A DNA stretch of 64,000 nt from Microterricola viridarii (GTDB lineage: Bacteria; Actinomycetota; Actinomycetes; Actinomycetales; Microbacteriaceae), in the NCBI RefSeq assembly GCF_001542775.1, contig NZ_CP014145.1, positions 3,100,001 to 3,164,000 of the forward strand. The letters are read 5' to 3'. A model generated the notes under the pieces. The model was not told the DNA's origin. It ran no database searches and saw nothing but the letters and a program-made list of their open reading frames with translations. Below are positions 17,620 to 26,785 of the stretch, piece after piece. The position numbers were made by a program, and so were the translations under genes. Within the stretch, counting starts at the first letter, position 1. Each line of letters starts with the position of its first letter.

Positions 17620-19077
17620 CTAGTCGGCTGCTGGCACGCGCTCCGCGCGCCAGCTGGTCATGCTGCCGGGCGCCGTGCCGGCGAAGTCCCGCACCAGGCG
17701 CTCGAAGCCCTGCAGGCGCGGTTCGGCAGAGGCGTCGATCAGCCGGGCCGTGTGCCGGTACTGGTCGAGGCTGTGGGCGCCGAAGAGCGGCGCGGCCTGG
17801 TTCGCGGCCGGGTCGGCCGGCAGCGCCGTGCGGCCCACCGTGAGCAACTCGTCCGGCGCGTGCCCGCTGCCGCCCAGGGCCGGCACGATGTCGTCGGTGT
17901 GCTCGATCGAGAGGCCCGGCACGCCGTTCGCCTGCACCGAGCCGAGCGGACCGCCGAGGTTGACGTAGCCGGCCACGTTGAGGTCGCCCGCCTCGGCCAG
18001 GCGGGCCGCGACGAGGCCGCCCTGGGAGTGCCCGATCAGCAGCAGCGGTTCGCTCGGGGCCGCACCGGCGGCGGCGAGCGCCTCGCGCACCGCGCGCTCG
18101 CTGGCCGCGTCGCCATCGGCCGTCGCGTGCACATTCGCGGTGAGGTCGAAGGGCTCGGCACCCGGGGTGGCTGTGAAATCCGCAGTGCCGGCCAGGTAGA
18201 CCACCCAGCGGGGCGCGGTCTCGCCGTAGCGCTCGATCCGGATCTGCGGCGACCCGGCGGCCGAGGAGGGCACCCGCGCGGCGAGGCCGCCGACCCCGCC
18301 CGGCGGCGTCACGGCCCTGGCGGCAGTTGCCCGGTGCACCCGTTCTGGCGTCTCCCGCAGGGCCCGGCTGCCGACGGCGGCGGCGAGTAGCGCGAGCACG
18401 GTGACGGCGGCGGCGCCCTCCTCTGCCCCGACGTGCGCGCCGACGGGCAGGGCCACGGCGGCGGGAACCCGCAGCAGGCCGGCCGCGAACTCGTCGCCGG
18501 AGCCGATCGCCGCCCGCACCAGCCGCACGAAACCGGGGCTGTTCAGCAGCCGGGGGTCGGCCAGCAGCCAGCCGGAGACGAGTGCGGGCAGCCGCGCCGG
18601 GTCGATGCCGAAGGCCGTGCTGAGCAGCAGGGTGAGAGCCGCCAACGGCAGCAGTGAGAACACGGCAGAGGCCAGCAGCTGCGGCAGCGCGCCCCCGGCC
18701 GTCCACGCGGCGAGCTGGGCACCGGCGCCCCAGAGGGCCGTGATCGTGCGCTCCGCCTGGCCGTAGGACTCCGCCGCCCGGCGCAGGGAGTCGCGCAGCC
18801 GTTCCACCGCGGCGCCGAACGCCTGCACCTGGCGCTGCGCCTCGCCGAGCAGCAGGGTCGAGGCCGCCGAGGGTGCCCAGCCCGACGCGCCGGTCATGCC
18901 CATCGCGGGGCCGCCCCCGCCGCCCGCGCCGTCATCTGCGGCGAGCACCGCGCCGATCCGCGCACGCCACTCCTCTGCGCGGGCCTGGCAGGCGCCGAGC
19001 TGCGCCGCATGGGCGAACATCTCGTCGGTGGCGACCGCGGTCGTTCCGCCGCCGGAGAGCGTCAGCGTGTCAGCCAC
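17620..19077 (-). CDS. Membrane-associated alpha/beta hydrolase with N-terminal helical domain
   Basis: 485 residues from GTG 19077, which overlaps the preceding gene's stop by eight bases. Upstream codons in this frame are arginine/proline-rich shadow. Residues 1-120 are helical and polar (AQRQVQAFGAAVERLRDSLRRAAESYGQAER), like the ESX/WXG-type or polymorphic-toxin N-terminal helices. Hydrophobic segments lie near 125-152 and 218-236. The C-terminal half is an alpha/beta hydrolase: nucleophile Ser at about residue 350 in GHSQGG, a probable acid in HTDDIVPALGG and a probable histidine in GAHSLDQYRHT. Substrate is unknown; a lipid or peptidoglycan-associated ester is a guess. Paired with the small helical gene before it. 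Confidence 0.7.
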   Translation of the reverse strand: MADTLTLSGGGTTAVATDEMFAHAAQLGACQARAEEWRARIGAVLAADDGAGGGGGPAMGMTGASGWAPSAASTLLLGEAQRQVQAFGAAVERLRDSLRRAAESYGQAERTITALWGAGAQLAAWTAGGALPQLLASAVFSLLPLAALTLLLSTAFGIDPARLPALVSGWLLADPRLLNSPGFVRLVRAAIGSGDEFAAGLLRVPAAVALPVGAHVGAEEGAAAVTVLALLAAAVGSRALRETPERVHRATAARAVTPPGGVGGLAARVPSSAAGSPQIRIERYGETAPRWVVYLAGTADFTATPGAEPFDLTANVHATADGDAASERAVREALAAAGAAPSEPLLLIGHSQGGLVAARLAEAGDLNVAGYVNLGGPLGSVQANGVPGLSIEHTDDIVPALGGSGHAPDELLTVGRTALPADPAANQAAPLFGAHSLDQYRHTARLIDASAEPRLQGFERLVRDFAGTAPGSMTSWRAERVPAAD

Positions 19078-19423
19078 CGGCGCTCCCCGCGGCCCGCAGC
19101 AGCCCGCCCAGGCGTTCGCACTCGCCCTGCCAGCCGGCCAGCTCCCGCCAGGCGCTCGCCTCGGCGGCGTGCACGCTGGCGAGGATCCCCGCGAGCTCGG
19201 CGTGCAGGCCCCGCAACTGCTCGGCGTAGACGGCCGCAGCGGGGGAGTGCCAGCCGGGCACAACGCCTGGCAGCCCGCTGGCCGCCTCTGGCTCGAGGGC
19301 GGCAAGTACCGAGCGGATGCCGCGCAGCCGCGCCTCCGTGGCGGTGCGCGCCGCCTCGGCGCCCTGCAGCGCCCACGCCAGCGCTACCCGCGAGACCCCG
19401 CCCTGCGCACCCGTGTCGCCCAT
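19070..19423 (-). CDS. Small helical protein, ESX-like in composition
   Basis: 117 residues beginning MGDTGAQGGVSRVALAW. Almost entirely alpha-helical by composition, alanine- and glutamate-rich, with tryptophans in VPGWHSPAA and SAWRELAGWQGECERL. There is no signal peptide and no membrane segment. The W-x-x-x-x-x spacing and the WREL...WQGE helix recall WXG100-like helical hairpins, but the strict WXG motif is absent. Its stop overlaps the start of the hydrolase gene, so the two are translationally coupled and probably work together. Family not recognised. Confidence 0.65.
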   Translation of the reverse strand: MGDTGAQGGVSRVALAWALQGAEAARTATEARLRGIRSVLAALEPEAASGLPGVVPGWHSPAAAVYAEQLRGLHAELAGILASVHAAEASAWRELAGWQGECERLGGLLRAAGSAGG

Positions 19424-19606
19424 CCCTCCACCCTGCCCGTTGCGGGGAATCCGGCGGCGAAGTGCGCGAGATCTGGGGACGGGGCACGGGCCCGCCGCGC
19501 TGTGCAGAGGAGGCGGCGCGGTCGGGCAACACGCCGCGCCGCGGCATCCGAAAGTCGAACAGAAATTCGATGCCTACGCGACGCGCTTTTAGCCCACAAT
19601 GGGAGC

Positions 19607-20134
19607 ATGACGCGCGCCCATTCGCCGAGCGAAGACGCGCAGCCCTTCCGCATCAGTTTTGTGTGCACCGGTAATATCTGCCGGTCGCCCATGGCTGAGG
19701 TCGTGCTGCGTGAGCACGTGGCGCGCGCCGGACTCGCCGGCTACATCACCACCACCTCCTCCGGCACCGGCGATTGGCACGTGGGGGAGCGGGCGGACCA
19801 GCGCACGATCGACGCGCTGGCGCGTCGGGGCTACGACGGCAGCATGCACAGGGCGCGCCAGTTCGAGACGGACTCCTTCGAGAATTTCGACCTGATCGTG
19901 GCCTTCGACCGCAGCCACGAGCGCATTCTGCGGGCCTGGGCGCCGAACGAGATCGAGCGCGACAAGGTGCGCATGATGCTCAGCTTCGACGCGGAGCAGG
20001 CGCATCTGCGCGATGTGCCGGACCCCTACTACTCGGACGATGCGATGTTTGACGCAGTTCTTGGGATGATTGAAAGGTCTTCGCAGGCACTATTCCGGCA
20101 AATCGCCCCCGCAATCCGACTAGGAGTCCGATGA
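19607..20134 (+). CDS. Low-molecular-weight protein tyrosine phosphatase
   Basis: 175 residues from ATG 19607 (MTRAHSPSED); the much longer open frame upstream is antisense to the helical genes. The P-loop VCTGNICRSP carries the C-x5-R signature (Cys20, Arg26). The general acid loop appears as VPDPYY near residue 140. These enzymes dephosphorylate tyrosine on proteins, or, in arsenate-reductase relatives, reduce arsenate; the DPYY motif favours the phosphatase. Its TGA overlaps the purB ATG (ATGA), so the two genes are coupled, an arrangement with no obvious metabolic link. Confidence 0.9.
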   Translation: MTRAHSPSEDAQPFRISFVCTGNICRSPMAEVVLREHVARAGLAGYITTTSSGTGDWHVGERADQRTIDALARRGYDGSMHRARQFETDSFENFDLIVAFDRSHERILRAWAPNEIERDKVRMMLSFDAEQAHLRDVPDPYYSDDAMFDAVLGMIERSSQALFRQIAPAIRLGVR

Positions 20135-21519
20135 GTCCCCTGCCCACACAACCGCTCAGCCCCCTCGATGGCCGCTACCAGGCCGCCGTGACCGGGTTGG
20201 GGGAGTTCCTCTCCGAGGCCGGCCTCAACCGGGCTCGCGTGCAGGTCGAGGTGGAGTGGCTGATCTACCTGACCGACCACTCCATGTTCGGTTCCGCGCC
20301 GTTGACCGCCGAGCAGCAGGCCTCTCTGCGCGCCCTCGTCACCGACTTCGGCCAGGCCGAGATCGACGAGCTGGCCGAGCTCGAGGCCGTCACCCGGCAC
20401 GATGTGAAGGCCGTCGAGTACCTGGTGCGCCGCCGCCTGGCCGCCCTCGGCCTGGACTCCATCGCCGAGCTGACCCACTTCGCCTGCACCAGCGAAGACA
20501 TCAACAACCTGAGCTACGCCATCACCGTTCGCGACGCCGTCAACACCGTGTGGCTGCCGAAGCTGCGCGGCGTGATCGGCAAGCTGGCCGAACTGGCCGA
20601 GCAGCACCGTGACGCCGCCATGCTCTGCCACACCCACGGCCAGCCGGCGACGCCGTCGACCATGGGCAAGGAGCTCGCGGTCTTCGTCTACCGCCTCGGC
20701 CGCATCGTCACCCAGCTGGAGGGCTCCGAGTACCTCGGCAAGTTCTCCGGGGCCACCGGCACCTTCGCCGCACACGTGGTCGCCGACCCGGATGCCGCCT
20801 GGCCCGCCATCTCGCAGGAGTTCGTCGAGAGCCTCGGCCTCACCTGGAACCCGCTCACCACCCAGATCGAGTCGCACGACTGGCAGGCCGAGCTCTACAA
20901 CCGGGTCGCCCACGCCAACCGCGTGCTGCACAACCTGGCCACCGACATCTGGACCTACATCTCGATGGGCTACTTCCGCCAGATCCCGCAGGCGGGCGCG
21001 ACCGGCTCGTCGACGATGCCGCACAAGATCAACCCGATCCGCTTCGAGAACGCCGAGGCCAACCTCGAGCTCTCCTGCGCGATCCTCGACTCGCTCGCCG
21101 CGACGCTGGTCACCAGCCGCCTGCAGCGCGACCTCACCGACTCCAGCGCCCAGCGCAACATCGGCGTCGGCTTCGGCCACTCGATGCTCGCCCTGGACAA
21201 CATCCAGCGCGGCCTCGGCGAGATCGACCTGGCCCGCGAGGTGCTGCTGGCCGACCTCGACGCGAACTGGGAGATCCTCGGTGAGGCGATCCAGACCGTC
21301 ATCCGCGCCGAGGTTGCCGCCGGCCGCTCCAGCATCGAAGACCCCTACGCCATGCTCAAGGAGCTGACCCGCGGCAAGCGCATCGGCCAGGCCGAGCTGG
21401 TCGCGTTCGTCGACGCGCTCGACATCGGCGACGCCGCGAAGGCGCGCCTGCTGGCCCTGACCCCGGCCGGCTACACCGGCCTCGCGAACGAGCTGGTGGA
21501 CCGCCTGCCCGGCGCCTAA
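20131..21519 (+). CDS. purB: Adenylosuccinate lyase
   Basis: 462 residues, normal family length. It begins LPTQPLSPLDGRYQAAVTGLG and has the conserved blocks HFACTSEDINNLSYAI, CHTHGQPATPSTMGKEL and the fumarase/aspartase-superfamily signature GSSTMPHKINPI. It splits adenylosuccinate to AMP and fumarate, and SAICAR to AICAR, in cytosolic purine synthesis. The start overlaps the phosphatase stop and the gene is followed by a clear terminator. Identification is certain. Confidence 0.98.
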   Translation: MSPLPTQPLSPLDGRYQAAVTGLGEFLSEAGLNRARVQVEVEWLIYLTDHSMFGSAPLTAEQQASLRALVTDFGQAEIDELAELEAVTRHDVKAVEYLVRRRLAALGLDSIAELTHFACTSEDINNLSYAITVRDAVNTVWLPKLRGVIGKLAELAEQHRDAAMLCHTHGQPATPSTMGKELAVFVYRLGRIVTQLEGSEYLGKFSGATGTFAAHVVADPDAAWPAISQEFVESLGLTWNPLTTQIESHDWQAELYNRVAHANRVLHNLATDIWTYISMGYFRQIPQAGATGSSTMPHKINPIRFENAEANLELSCAILDSLAATLVTSRLQRDLTDSSAQRNIGVGFGHSMLALDNIQRGLGEIDLAREVLLADLDANWEILGEAIQTVIRAEVAAGRSSIEDPYAMLKELTRGKRIGQAELVAFVDALDIGDAAKARLLALTPAGYTGLANELVDRLPGA

Positions 21520-21535
21520 CAGCCGCGCAACGCGA

Positions 21536-21565
21536 AACGCCCGACAGCTTCTGCTGTCGGGCGTT
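21536..21565 (+). terminator. Terminator after purB
   Basis: AACGCCCGACAGC pairs with GCTGTCGGGCGTT (13 bp) around TTCT, 17 bases after the purB stop. Confidence 0.85.
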
Positions 21566-21598
21566 CTGCGTTACTGGCGGCCGTTGACCCGGATCGTT

Positions 21599-21645
21599 GA
21601 GCTTGGCCTGTCCTGAGCTTGTCCTGAGCCTGTCGAAGAAGGGTC
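21599..21645 (-). repeat. Dispersed intergenic motif, partly duplicated
   Basis: Contains CCTGAGC(T/C)TGTC twice, ending in TGTCGAAGAAGGG. It is the reverse orientation of the motif at 4475-4493, with an internal duplication. Confidence 0.55.
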
Positions 21646-21689
21646 GAAACCCTAATGTCGACACGCTCAATCGGCGGGTGCCTCCGCGG

Positions 21690-21986
21690 CTACTTCGTGC
21701 CGTCGGGGTTGTTCTGCTGCTCGAGGTCGGCCGTCTCTTCGGCGTCCTGCTTGGCGCCCATCGCGAAGAGGGCGAGCACCATCAGCACGACGATGAACGT
21801 GATGCCGGTGGCGACCAGGGTCAGAACGATCTGCTGGGTGGTGAGCAGCACGACAAGGCCGACGAAGATCGCGCCGATGCCAGATCCGCCGACCAGCTCG
21901 ACCGGGCGCAGCCGGTCGCGCCGGCTGGGTTGGAACTGGGCACCGAGGGGCTCAGGGCGCTTCTTGGGGTCTGGATTCGTGCTCAC
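21690..21986 (-). CDS. Small two-helix membrane protein
   Basis: 98 residues. A polar N-terminal stretch (MSTNPDPKKRPEPLG) precedes two membrane helices near residues 34-50 and 53-73, then a charged tail QDAEETADLEQQNNPDGTK. I do not recognise a named function; small proteins of this shape are common beside DUF308-like membrane genes. Its ATG overlaps the stop of the preceding membrane protein as ATGA, so the two are co-translated and may form a complex. Confidence 0.75.
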   Translation of the reverse strand: MSTNPDPKKRPEPLGAQFQPSRRDRLRPVELVGGSGIGAIFVGLVVLLTTQQIVLTLVATGITFIVVLMVLALFAMGAKQDAEETADLEQQNNPDGTK

Positions 21987-22633
21987 GGGACATCCGATTC
22001 AGAGGTGGGGGTGGAGAGAGAAGAGGAGGGGGCCACGGATGCCGCGGGCTGTTCGCCCGCACGCTTCGGCGCCGAATCCCACTTCAGAGAGAAGGCGGCG
22101 ATGCCGAGGAACACGGTCAGGATCGCGAAGTAGGCGCCGAGCAGGCCGACAGAGACCACGGCGTGCGGGGGCAGGATCATCAGCACGAGCGCGAGGATGA
22201 CGGTGAGCCCGCCGGCCATGCGCCAGTCGCGGGCGGCGGCCAGGGTCTTGCGGGCGTGCCATCCGGCGTAGAACTCGAGAACGCCCGTGCAGGCGGCCCA
22301 GACGGTGACCAGGAACAGGAACGTACCGAGGCCGTCCCCTTCGCCGAGGCTGCCGAGCAGGCTGAGCGCGACGAGTCCGGCGATCGCGGTGAGCAGGCCG
22401 TTTGTGGCGAACAGGCGGCGGCTGAGCGAGTCCGCCAGCAGGCGCAGGCTGAGAGCGCCGAGGATGAGGCCGGCGGCCACAGCCCAGATGCCGAACACGG
22501 TGAGGCCGAAGCGCGGCCCGTGGTCTTCGGCGAAGGTGATGGCGATGGCCGGAACGGCGAGGAGGATCGCCCTGGTGAGCGGCACGATCCACTCGGTCGA
22601 GGTGTGCGCGGCGGCAACCCTGGTTTGAGTCAC
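21983..22633 (-). CDS. Polytopic membrane protein, DUF308-like
   Basis: 216 residues with six hydrophobic helices in pairs, separated by short basic loops, e.g. IVPLTRAILLAVPAIAITF and GLTVFGIWAVAAGLILGALSLRL. The repeated pattern resembles the HdeD/DUF308 group, often annotated only as membrane protein. The C-terminal tail after residue 195 is polar and low in complexity. First gene of a two-gene unit with the 98-residue protein. Function unknown. Confidence 0.75.
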   Translation of the reverse strand: MTQTRVAAAHTSTEWIVPLTRAILLAVPAIAITFAEDHGPRFGLTVFGIWAVAAGLILGALSLRLLADSLSRRLFATNGLLTAIAGLVALSLLGSLGEGDGLGTFLFLVTVWAACTGVLEFYAGWHARKTLAAARDWRMAGGLTVILALVLMILPPHAVVSVGLLGAYFAILTVFLGIAAFSLKWDSAPKRAGEQPAASVAPSSSLSTPTSESDVP

Positions 22634-22751
22634 GCTGCGACCTCTTTCATGTCTGGGGGAACTGCTCCAGTCTACGTCGCCAGCGCCCCGCGCAAGCTGG
22701 AAGCCGCCGCAGGCCGTGCACCGGATGCCGCGGGACCCGGCATCCGGCGTT

Positions 22752-24125
22752 CTACAGCGCCTTCACCGCCGCGAGCACCTTGCTGAGGGAGTCCTTCGCG
22801 TCACCGAACAGCAGCGTGGTCTGCGGCTGGTAGAGCAGCTCGTTCTCGATGCCGGCGAAGCCGGGGCGCATCGAGCGCTTCAGGAACACAACCTGTCGCG
22901 CCTCCTCTGCCTCGAGGATCGGCATGCCGTAGATCGGCGAGCCGGCCGAGGTCTTCGCAGCCGGGTTGACGACGTCGTTCGCGCCGACGACGAGGGCGAC
23001 ATCCGTCGTCTTGAACTCGGGGTTGACGTCGGCCATCTCTTTGAGCGACTCGTAGGGCACATTCGCCTCGGCGAGCAGCACGTTCATGTGCCCCGGCATG
23101 CGGCCGGCAACCGGGTGGATGGCGTAGACGACCTCGATGCCGCGCGCCTCGAGCGCCGCGGCAAGCTCGACCAGCGTGTGCTGGCCCTGCGCGACGGCCA
23201 GGCCGTAGCCGGGCACCACGATGACCCGCTGCGCGTAGCCGAGCAGCACGGCGACGTCTTCTGCGCTGGAGGAGCGCACCGGGCGCTCGCTCTGCACGGT
23301 GGAACCGGCGGTCGAGCCGCCGCGGAACGCGCCGAACAGGATGCCGGCGACGCCGCGACCCATGGCCGCGGCCATCGAGCGGGTGAGGATCGTTCCGCTG
23401 GCACCGACGAGGGTGCCGGCCACCACGAGCAGCACGTTGCCGAGCACGAGGCCGGAGGCCGCAACCGCCAGGCCGGTGAAAGCATTCAACAGCGAGATCA
23501 CGATGGGCACGTCGGCGCCGCCGACCGGCAGCACCAGCAGCACACCGGCCACGAGGCCGATCGCGAGCAGCACGACCGCGTAACCGGTCGAGCCGGTTGC
23601 AATCGTGATCCACGCACCGACCAGTGCCAGCACCACCACGAGGCTCATCACGATCGGGAGGCCGGGGAAGAGCACGGGCCGCGTCGTCATCAGCTCCTGC
23701 AGCTTGGCGAAGGTGATCGCAGAGCCGGCGAATGAGATGGCGCCGACCAGCAGCGTGAAGACGATCGCCAGGCGTACCCACGGATTGTCGTTGTGGGCGA
23801 GCTCGAGCAGACCGACCAGCGCGGCCGCTCCGCCGCCAACGCCGTTGAAGATGGCGACGAGCTGGGGCATCTGGGTCATCTTGACGCGGCGCGAGACGGG
23901 CGCTGCGATGAGCGAGCCGAGCGCGATCGCCGCGAGGATCCAGGGGATGTTGTCGAGTTCCATCGAGAAGAACACGGTCACGACGGCCACGAGTGCGCCG
24001 AAGGCGCCGATCAGGTTGCCGCGTCTGGCGGTCTTGGGCGCGGCCAGTCCGCGCAGGGCGAGGATGAAGCAGACGGCGGCCACGAGGTAGAGCAGGGCGG
24101 TCCAGGTGGGGTCGAGCAGCATCAT
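22752..24125 (-). CDS. pntB: NAD(P) transhydrogenase beta subunit
   Basis: 457 residues. The N-terminal half has about nine membrane helices. The C-terminal half is the NADP(H)-binding domain III, with VIVVPGYGLAVAQGQH, IHPVAGRMPGHMNVLLAEA and ALVVGANDVVNPAAK. It drives proton-coupled hydride transfer between NADH and NADP+, mainly supplying NADPH. Its start overlaps the pntAB stop by four bases. Length and motif order match bacterial PntB. Confidence 0.96.
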   Translation of the reverse strand: MMLLDPTWTALLYLVAAVCFILALRGLAAPKTARRGNLIGAFGALVAVVTVFFSMELDNIPWILAAIALGSLIAAPVSRRVKMTQMPQLVAIFNGVGGGAAALVGLLELAHNDNPWVRLAIVFTLLVGAISFAGSAITFAKLQELMTTRPVLFPGLPIVMSLVVVLALVGAWITIATGSTGYAVVLLAIGLVAGVLLVLPVGGADVPIVISLLNAFTGLAVAASGLVLGNVLLVVAGTLVGASGTILTRSMAAAMGRGVAGILFGAFRGGSTAGSTVQSERPVRSSSAEDVAVLLGYAQRVIVVPGYGLAVAQGQHTLVELAAALEARGIEVVYAIHPVAGRMPGHMNVLLAEANVPYESLKEMADVNPEFKTTDVALVVGANDVVNPAAKTSAGSPIYGMPILEAEEARQVVFLKRSMRPGFAGIENELLYQPQTTLLFGDAKDSLSKVLAAVKAL

Positions 24126-24451
24126 CGGCCGGTCTCCTTCCGGTCGGCGGATGTGGGTGCGGATGCTGCCGGCGCCTTGCGCCCGCGGAACATCTCGAGC
24201 ATGCGGTCAGTGACGACGAATCCACCGACAAGGTTGGCGGTGGCCAGCACCACGGCGAGCAGGGCGACGGCGAGCACCCACGGGTCGTGTGCCTGGCCGG
24301 CGACGGTGATGGCGCCGACCAGGATGATGCCGTGGATGGCGTTGGCGCCAGACATCAGCGGGGTGTGCAGGGTGCTCGAGACCTTCGAGACGACCTCGAA
24401 TCCGACGAACACCGCGAGCACGGTGATCGTCAACAGTGAAATTCCGTCCAT
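24122..24451 (-). CDS. NAD(P) transhydrogenase alpha subunit, membrane part
   Basis: 109 residues with three to four membrane helices (MDGISLLTITVLAVFVGFEVVSKV, the motif LHTPLMSGANAIHGIILVGAI, then VLATANLVGGFVVTDRML). This is the part that forms the C-terminal end of PntA in enteric bacteria. Here it is a separate gene (PntAB arrangement), as in many Actinobacteria. It touches pntAA by one base and overlaps pntB by four. Confidence 0.95.
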   Translation of the reverse strand: MDGISLLTITVLAVFVGFEVVSKVSSTLHTPLMSGANAIHGIILVGAITVAGQAHDPWVLAVALLAVVLATANLVGGFVVTDRMLEMFRGRKAPAASAPTSADRKETGR

Positions 24452-25620
24452 CAGGCCACTCCTCCTTCAGTCGTGCCGGCAGCCAGACCAAGGGCCTCGG
24501 CGGTGGGGGCGTGCCGCACGGCGCCGTCGGCGGTCAGGCATGCGCCGGCAAGCACCTCGTCGCCGAAGTCGGGGGCGACAACGCCGTCGGTGGTCATCAG
24601 CTCGAGCAGGTTGGCGACGTTCTTGGCGTAGAGACGGGAGGCGTCGGAGGCCATCGCAGATGCGGCATCCTTCATGCCGACGAGGGTGACGGAGCCGGAT
24701 CCGTCGGCGGTGGGCACCAGCACATCGGCGCCGGCCACGGCGCCCTCGACGTTGCCGCCGCTCTCGGCGGCGAGGTCGATCACCACCGAGCCGGGCTTCA
24801 TCGCCTGCACCATCTCGCGGGTCACCAGCAGCGGCGCGGGCCGGCCGGGAATCGCCGCCGTGGTGATCAGCACATCGGAGGCGGCCACGTGCGGCGCCAG
24901 CAGGGCGCGCTGTCTGGCGGCCTTGTCGTCGCCGAGCTCTTTCGCATAGCCGCCGCTGGCCTCGGCGGTCTCGAGGTCGAGGTTGATGAACTTCGCCCCC
25001 ATCGAGGCGACCTCGTCGGCGGATGCCGGCCGCACGTCGTTCGCCGATACGCGGGCGCCGAGCCGCTTGGCGGTGCCGATCGCCTGCAGGCCGGCGACGC
25101 CCGCGCCGAGCACCAGCACGCTGGCCGGCGGGATGGTGCCGGCTGCGGTCATGTACAACGGGAAGAAGCGGGGCAGCCGCATGGCGGCCTCGAGCACGCA
25201 GCGGTAGCCGGCGATGAGCGCCTGCGAGGTGAGCGCGTCCATCGACTGCGCCCGTGAGATGCGGGGCACCAGTTCGAGGGCGAACGCGGTCACGCCGGCC
25301 TCGGCGAGGGCGCGCACCGTGGGCAGCTCGCTCGCGGGGGAGGCGAGGCCCACGGTGACGGCGCCGCGGCGCAGCAGGGCTACGGTCGCCGGGGTGAGCG
25401 GCCGCACATGCGCGAACACGTCAAGCTGGCCGAGGTCGAGCGTCGCCACAACGCTGGCCCCGGCATCCGTGTAGCTCTGGTCGCTGTGCCCGGCGGCCAT
25501 GCCCGCGCCGCCCTCGACCAGAACCTCTAGGCCGAGCCCCCTCAGTTGACGCACGGTGTCTGGGGTGGCGGCGACGCGCTTCTCCCCGTCTCGGCGCTCT
25601 CGCGCAATGCCGACTCTCAC
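24451..25620 (-). CDS. NAD(P) transhydrogenase alpha subunit, NAD-binding part
   Basis: 389 residues, soluble domain I. It begins MRVGIARERRDGEKRVAATP and has the alanine-dehydrogenase/PNT fold blocks: EGGAGMAAGHSDQSYTDAGA, RISRAQSMDALTSQA and VLVLGAGVAGLQAIGTAKRLGA (Rossmann loop), then VIDLAAESGGNVEGA. It binds NAD(H) and docks on the membrane part. First gene of the three-gene operon. The GTG at 25620 is chosen because the conserved N-terminus begins right there. Confidence 0.96.
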   Translation of the reverse strand: MRVGIARERRDGEKRVAATPDTVRQLRGLGLEVLVEGGAGMAAGHSDQSYTDAGASVVATLDLGQLDVFAHVRPLTPATVALLRRGAVTVGLASPASELPTVRALAEAGVTAFALELVPRISRAQSMDALTSQALIAGYRCVLEAAMRLPRFFPLYMTAAGTIPPASVLVLGAGVAGLQAIGTAKRLGARVSANDVRPASADEVASMGAKFINLDLETAEASGGYAKELGDDKAARQRALLAPHVAASDVLITTAAIPGRPAPLLVTREMVQAMKPGSVVIDLAAESGGNVEGAVAGADVLVPTADGSGSVTLVGMKDAASAMASDASRLYAKNVANLLELMTTDGVVAPDFGDEVLAGACLTADGAVRHAPTAEALGLAAGTTEGGVA

Positions 25621-25800
25621 GCATGACTCCCGTCTCGAAAGGGTGCGACGGAGTCAGGCGCGGCCGAGGCCGTTGCCGCGACCCTGCAGCACACAGTGAG
25701 TCTGACAGTAAGGGGCCCGCGGGGGAATCATTCGGGCTTCAGCGCGTCAAGATCGGCCGATCTTTCGCTCCCACTCAATTCGGCCGACAATCGCCGTCGG

Positions 25801-26733
25801 CTAGAACGTGCTGGGATCGGTGTTCGCCCCGCAGACGATCACGGCGACGCGCTCGCCCGACCGGGGGCGGTAGGCACCGGATGCCAGGGCGGCGGCCGCT
25901 GCGGCCGCGCCGTACTCGCTCGGGATGCGGTACTCCCGCCAGAGGGCGGAGCGCGCGGCGATGATGTCGTCGTCGCCGACCAGCACGCTGCTGAGCGAAC
26001 CGGTGGCGTGCGCGGGCGCGGCCAGCGCGAAACCGATCTGCCCGACGCGCCGCGCGCCGAGCGAATCGGCGGCGACACCGCCCACCGCGACGTCGACCGG
26101 CGCACCGGCGGCCAGTGCCGCGTGCAGCGTCGGCGCGCGTTCGGGCTCGACGGCCACGACGTGGGCGCGCCCCGCCGCAGCGGCCAGCACGCCGGCGAGC
26201 AGCCCGGCGCCGCCGACGGCGACCACGATCGTCTCGACCCCGGGGTCGTCGGCGAGCAACTCCTCGGCCAGCACGCCGGCTCCGGCCGCGATCTCGGCCT
26301 GGTCGTAGGCGTGGCAGAACAGCGCACCGCTCTCGGTGGCGAACACGCTCGCCGCCGCGAACGCCTCGACGTACTCCTGCCCGGTCTGCACGACCGTTGC
26401 CCCCAGGGTGCGCAGCAGCGCCACCTTCACGGCGGGCGCCGTCTCGGGGACGAACACGGTGGCTGGCACCCCGAGCACCGATGCCGCATAGGCGTTGGCG
26501 ATGCCCGCGTTGCCGCCGGATGCCACGACGATGCCGACTTCGGCATCCAGCTCGCCGCGCTCGCGGGCCGCGAGCTGCCGGTTGAAGGCGCCGCGCGCCT
26601 TGAATGTGCCGGTGTGCTGCAGGAACTCCAGCTTGAACGAGAGCGTCGCGCTGGCGTGGAACGACGGCGTGCGGCGCACGTGGGCGCGGGTGCGCTGCTC
26701 GGCGGCCTGCACGTCGAGGCGGGTGAGCGTCAT
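25801..26733 (-). CDS. PLP-dependent threonine/serine dehydratase family enzyme
   Basis: 310 residues from ATG 26733 (MTLTRLDVQAAEQRTRAHV); the longer upstream frame is antisense to the F420 reductase gene. Fold-type II features: Schiff-base lysine in HTGTFKARGAFN, ASGGNAGIANAYAA and the phosphate loop VVAVGGAGLLAGV. It is shorter than biosynthetic threonine deaminase and has no ACT regulatory domain, so it fits the catabolic serine/threonine ammonia-lyase group. The usual SGNHGQG motif reads SGGNAGI, which may mean a different amino acid substrate. It is followed by an AT-poor 180-base gap before pntAA. Confidence 0.85.
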   Translation of the reverse strand: MTLTRLDVQAAEQRTRAHVRRTPSFHASATLSFKLEFLQHTGTFKARGAFNRQLAARERGELDAEVGIVVASGGNAGIANAYAASVLGVPATVFVPETAPAVKVALLRTLGATVVQTGQEYVEAFAAASVFATESGALFCHAYDQAEIAAGAGVLAEELLADDPGVETIVVAVGGAGLLAGVLAAAAGRAHVVAVEPERAPTLHAALAAGAPVDVAVGGVAADSLGARRVGQIGFALAAPAHATGSLSSVLVGDDDIIAARSALWREYRIPSEYGAAAAAAALASGAYRPRSGERVAVIVCGANTDPSTF

Positions 26734-26785
26734 GAGCGGTTCCAATCGGCGACGGTCTGCGCGGGCGGGATGCCGCGGAACAACT

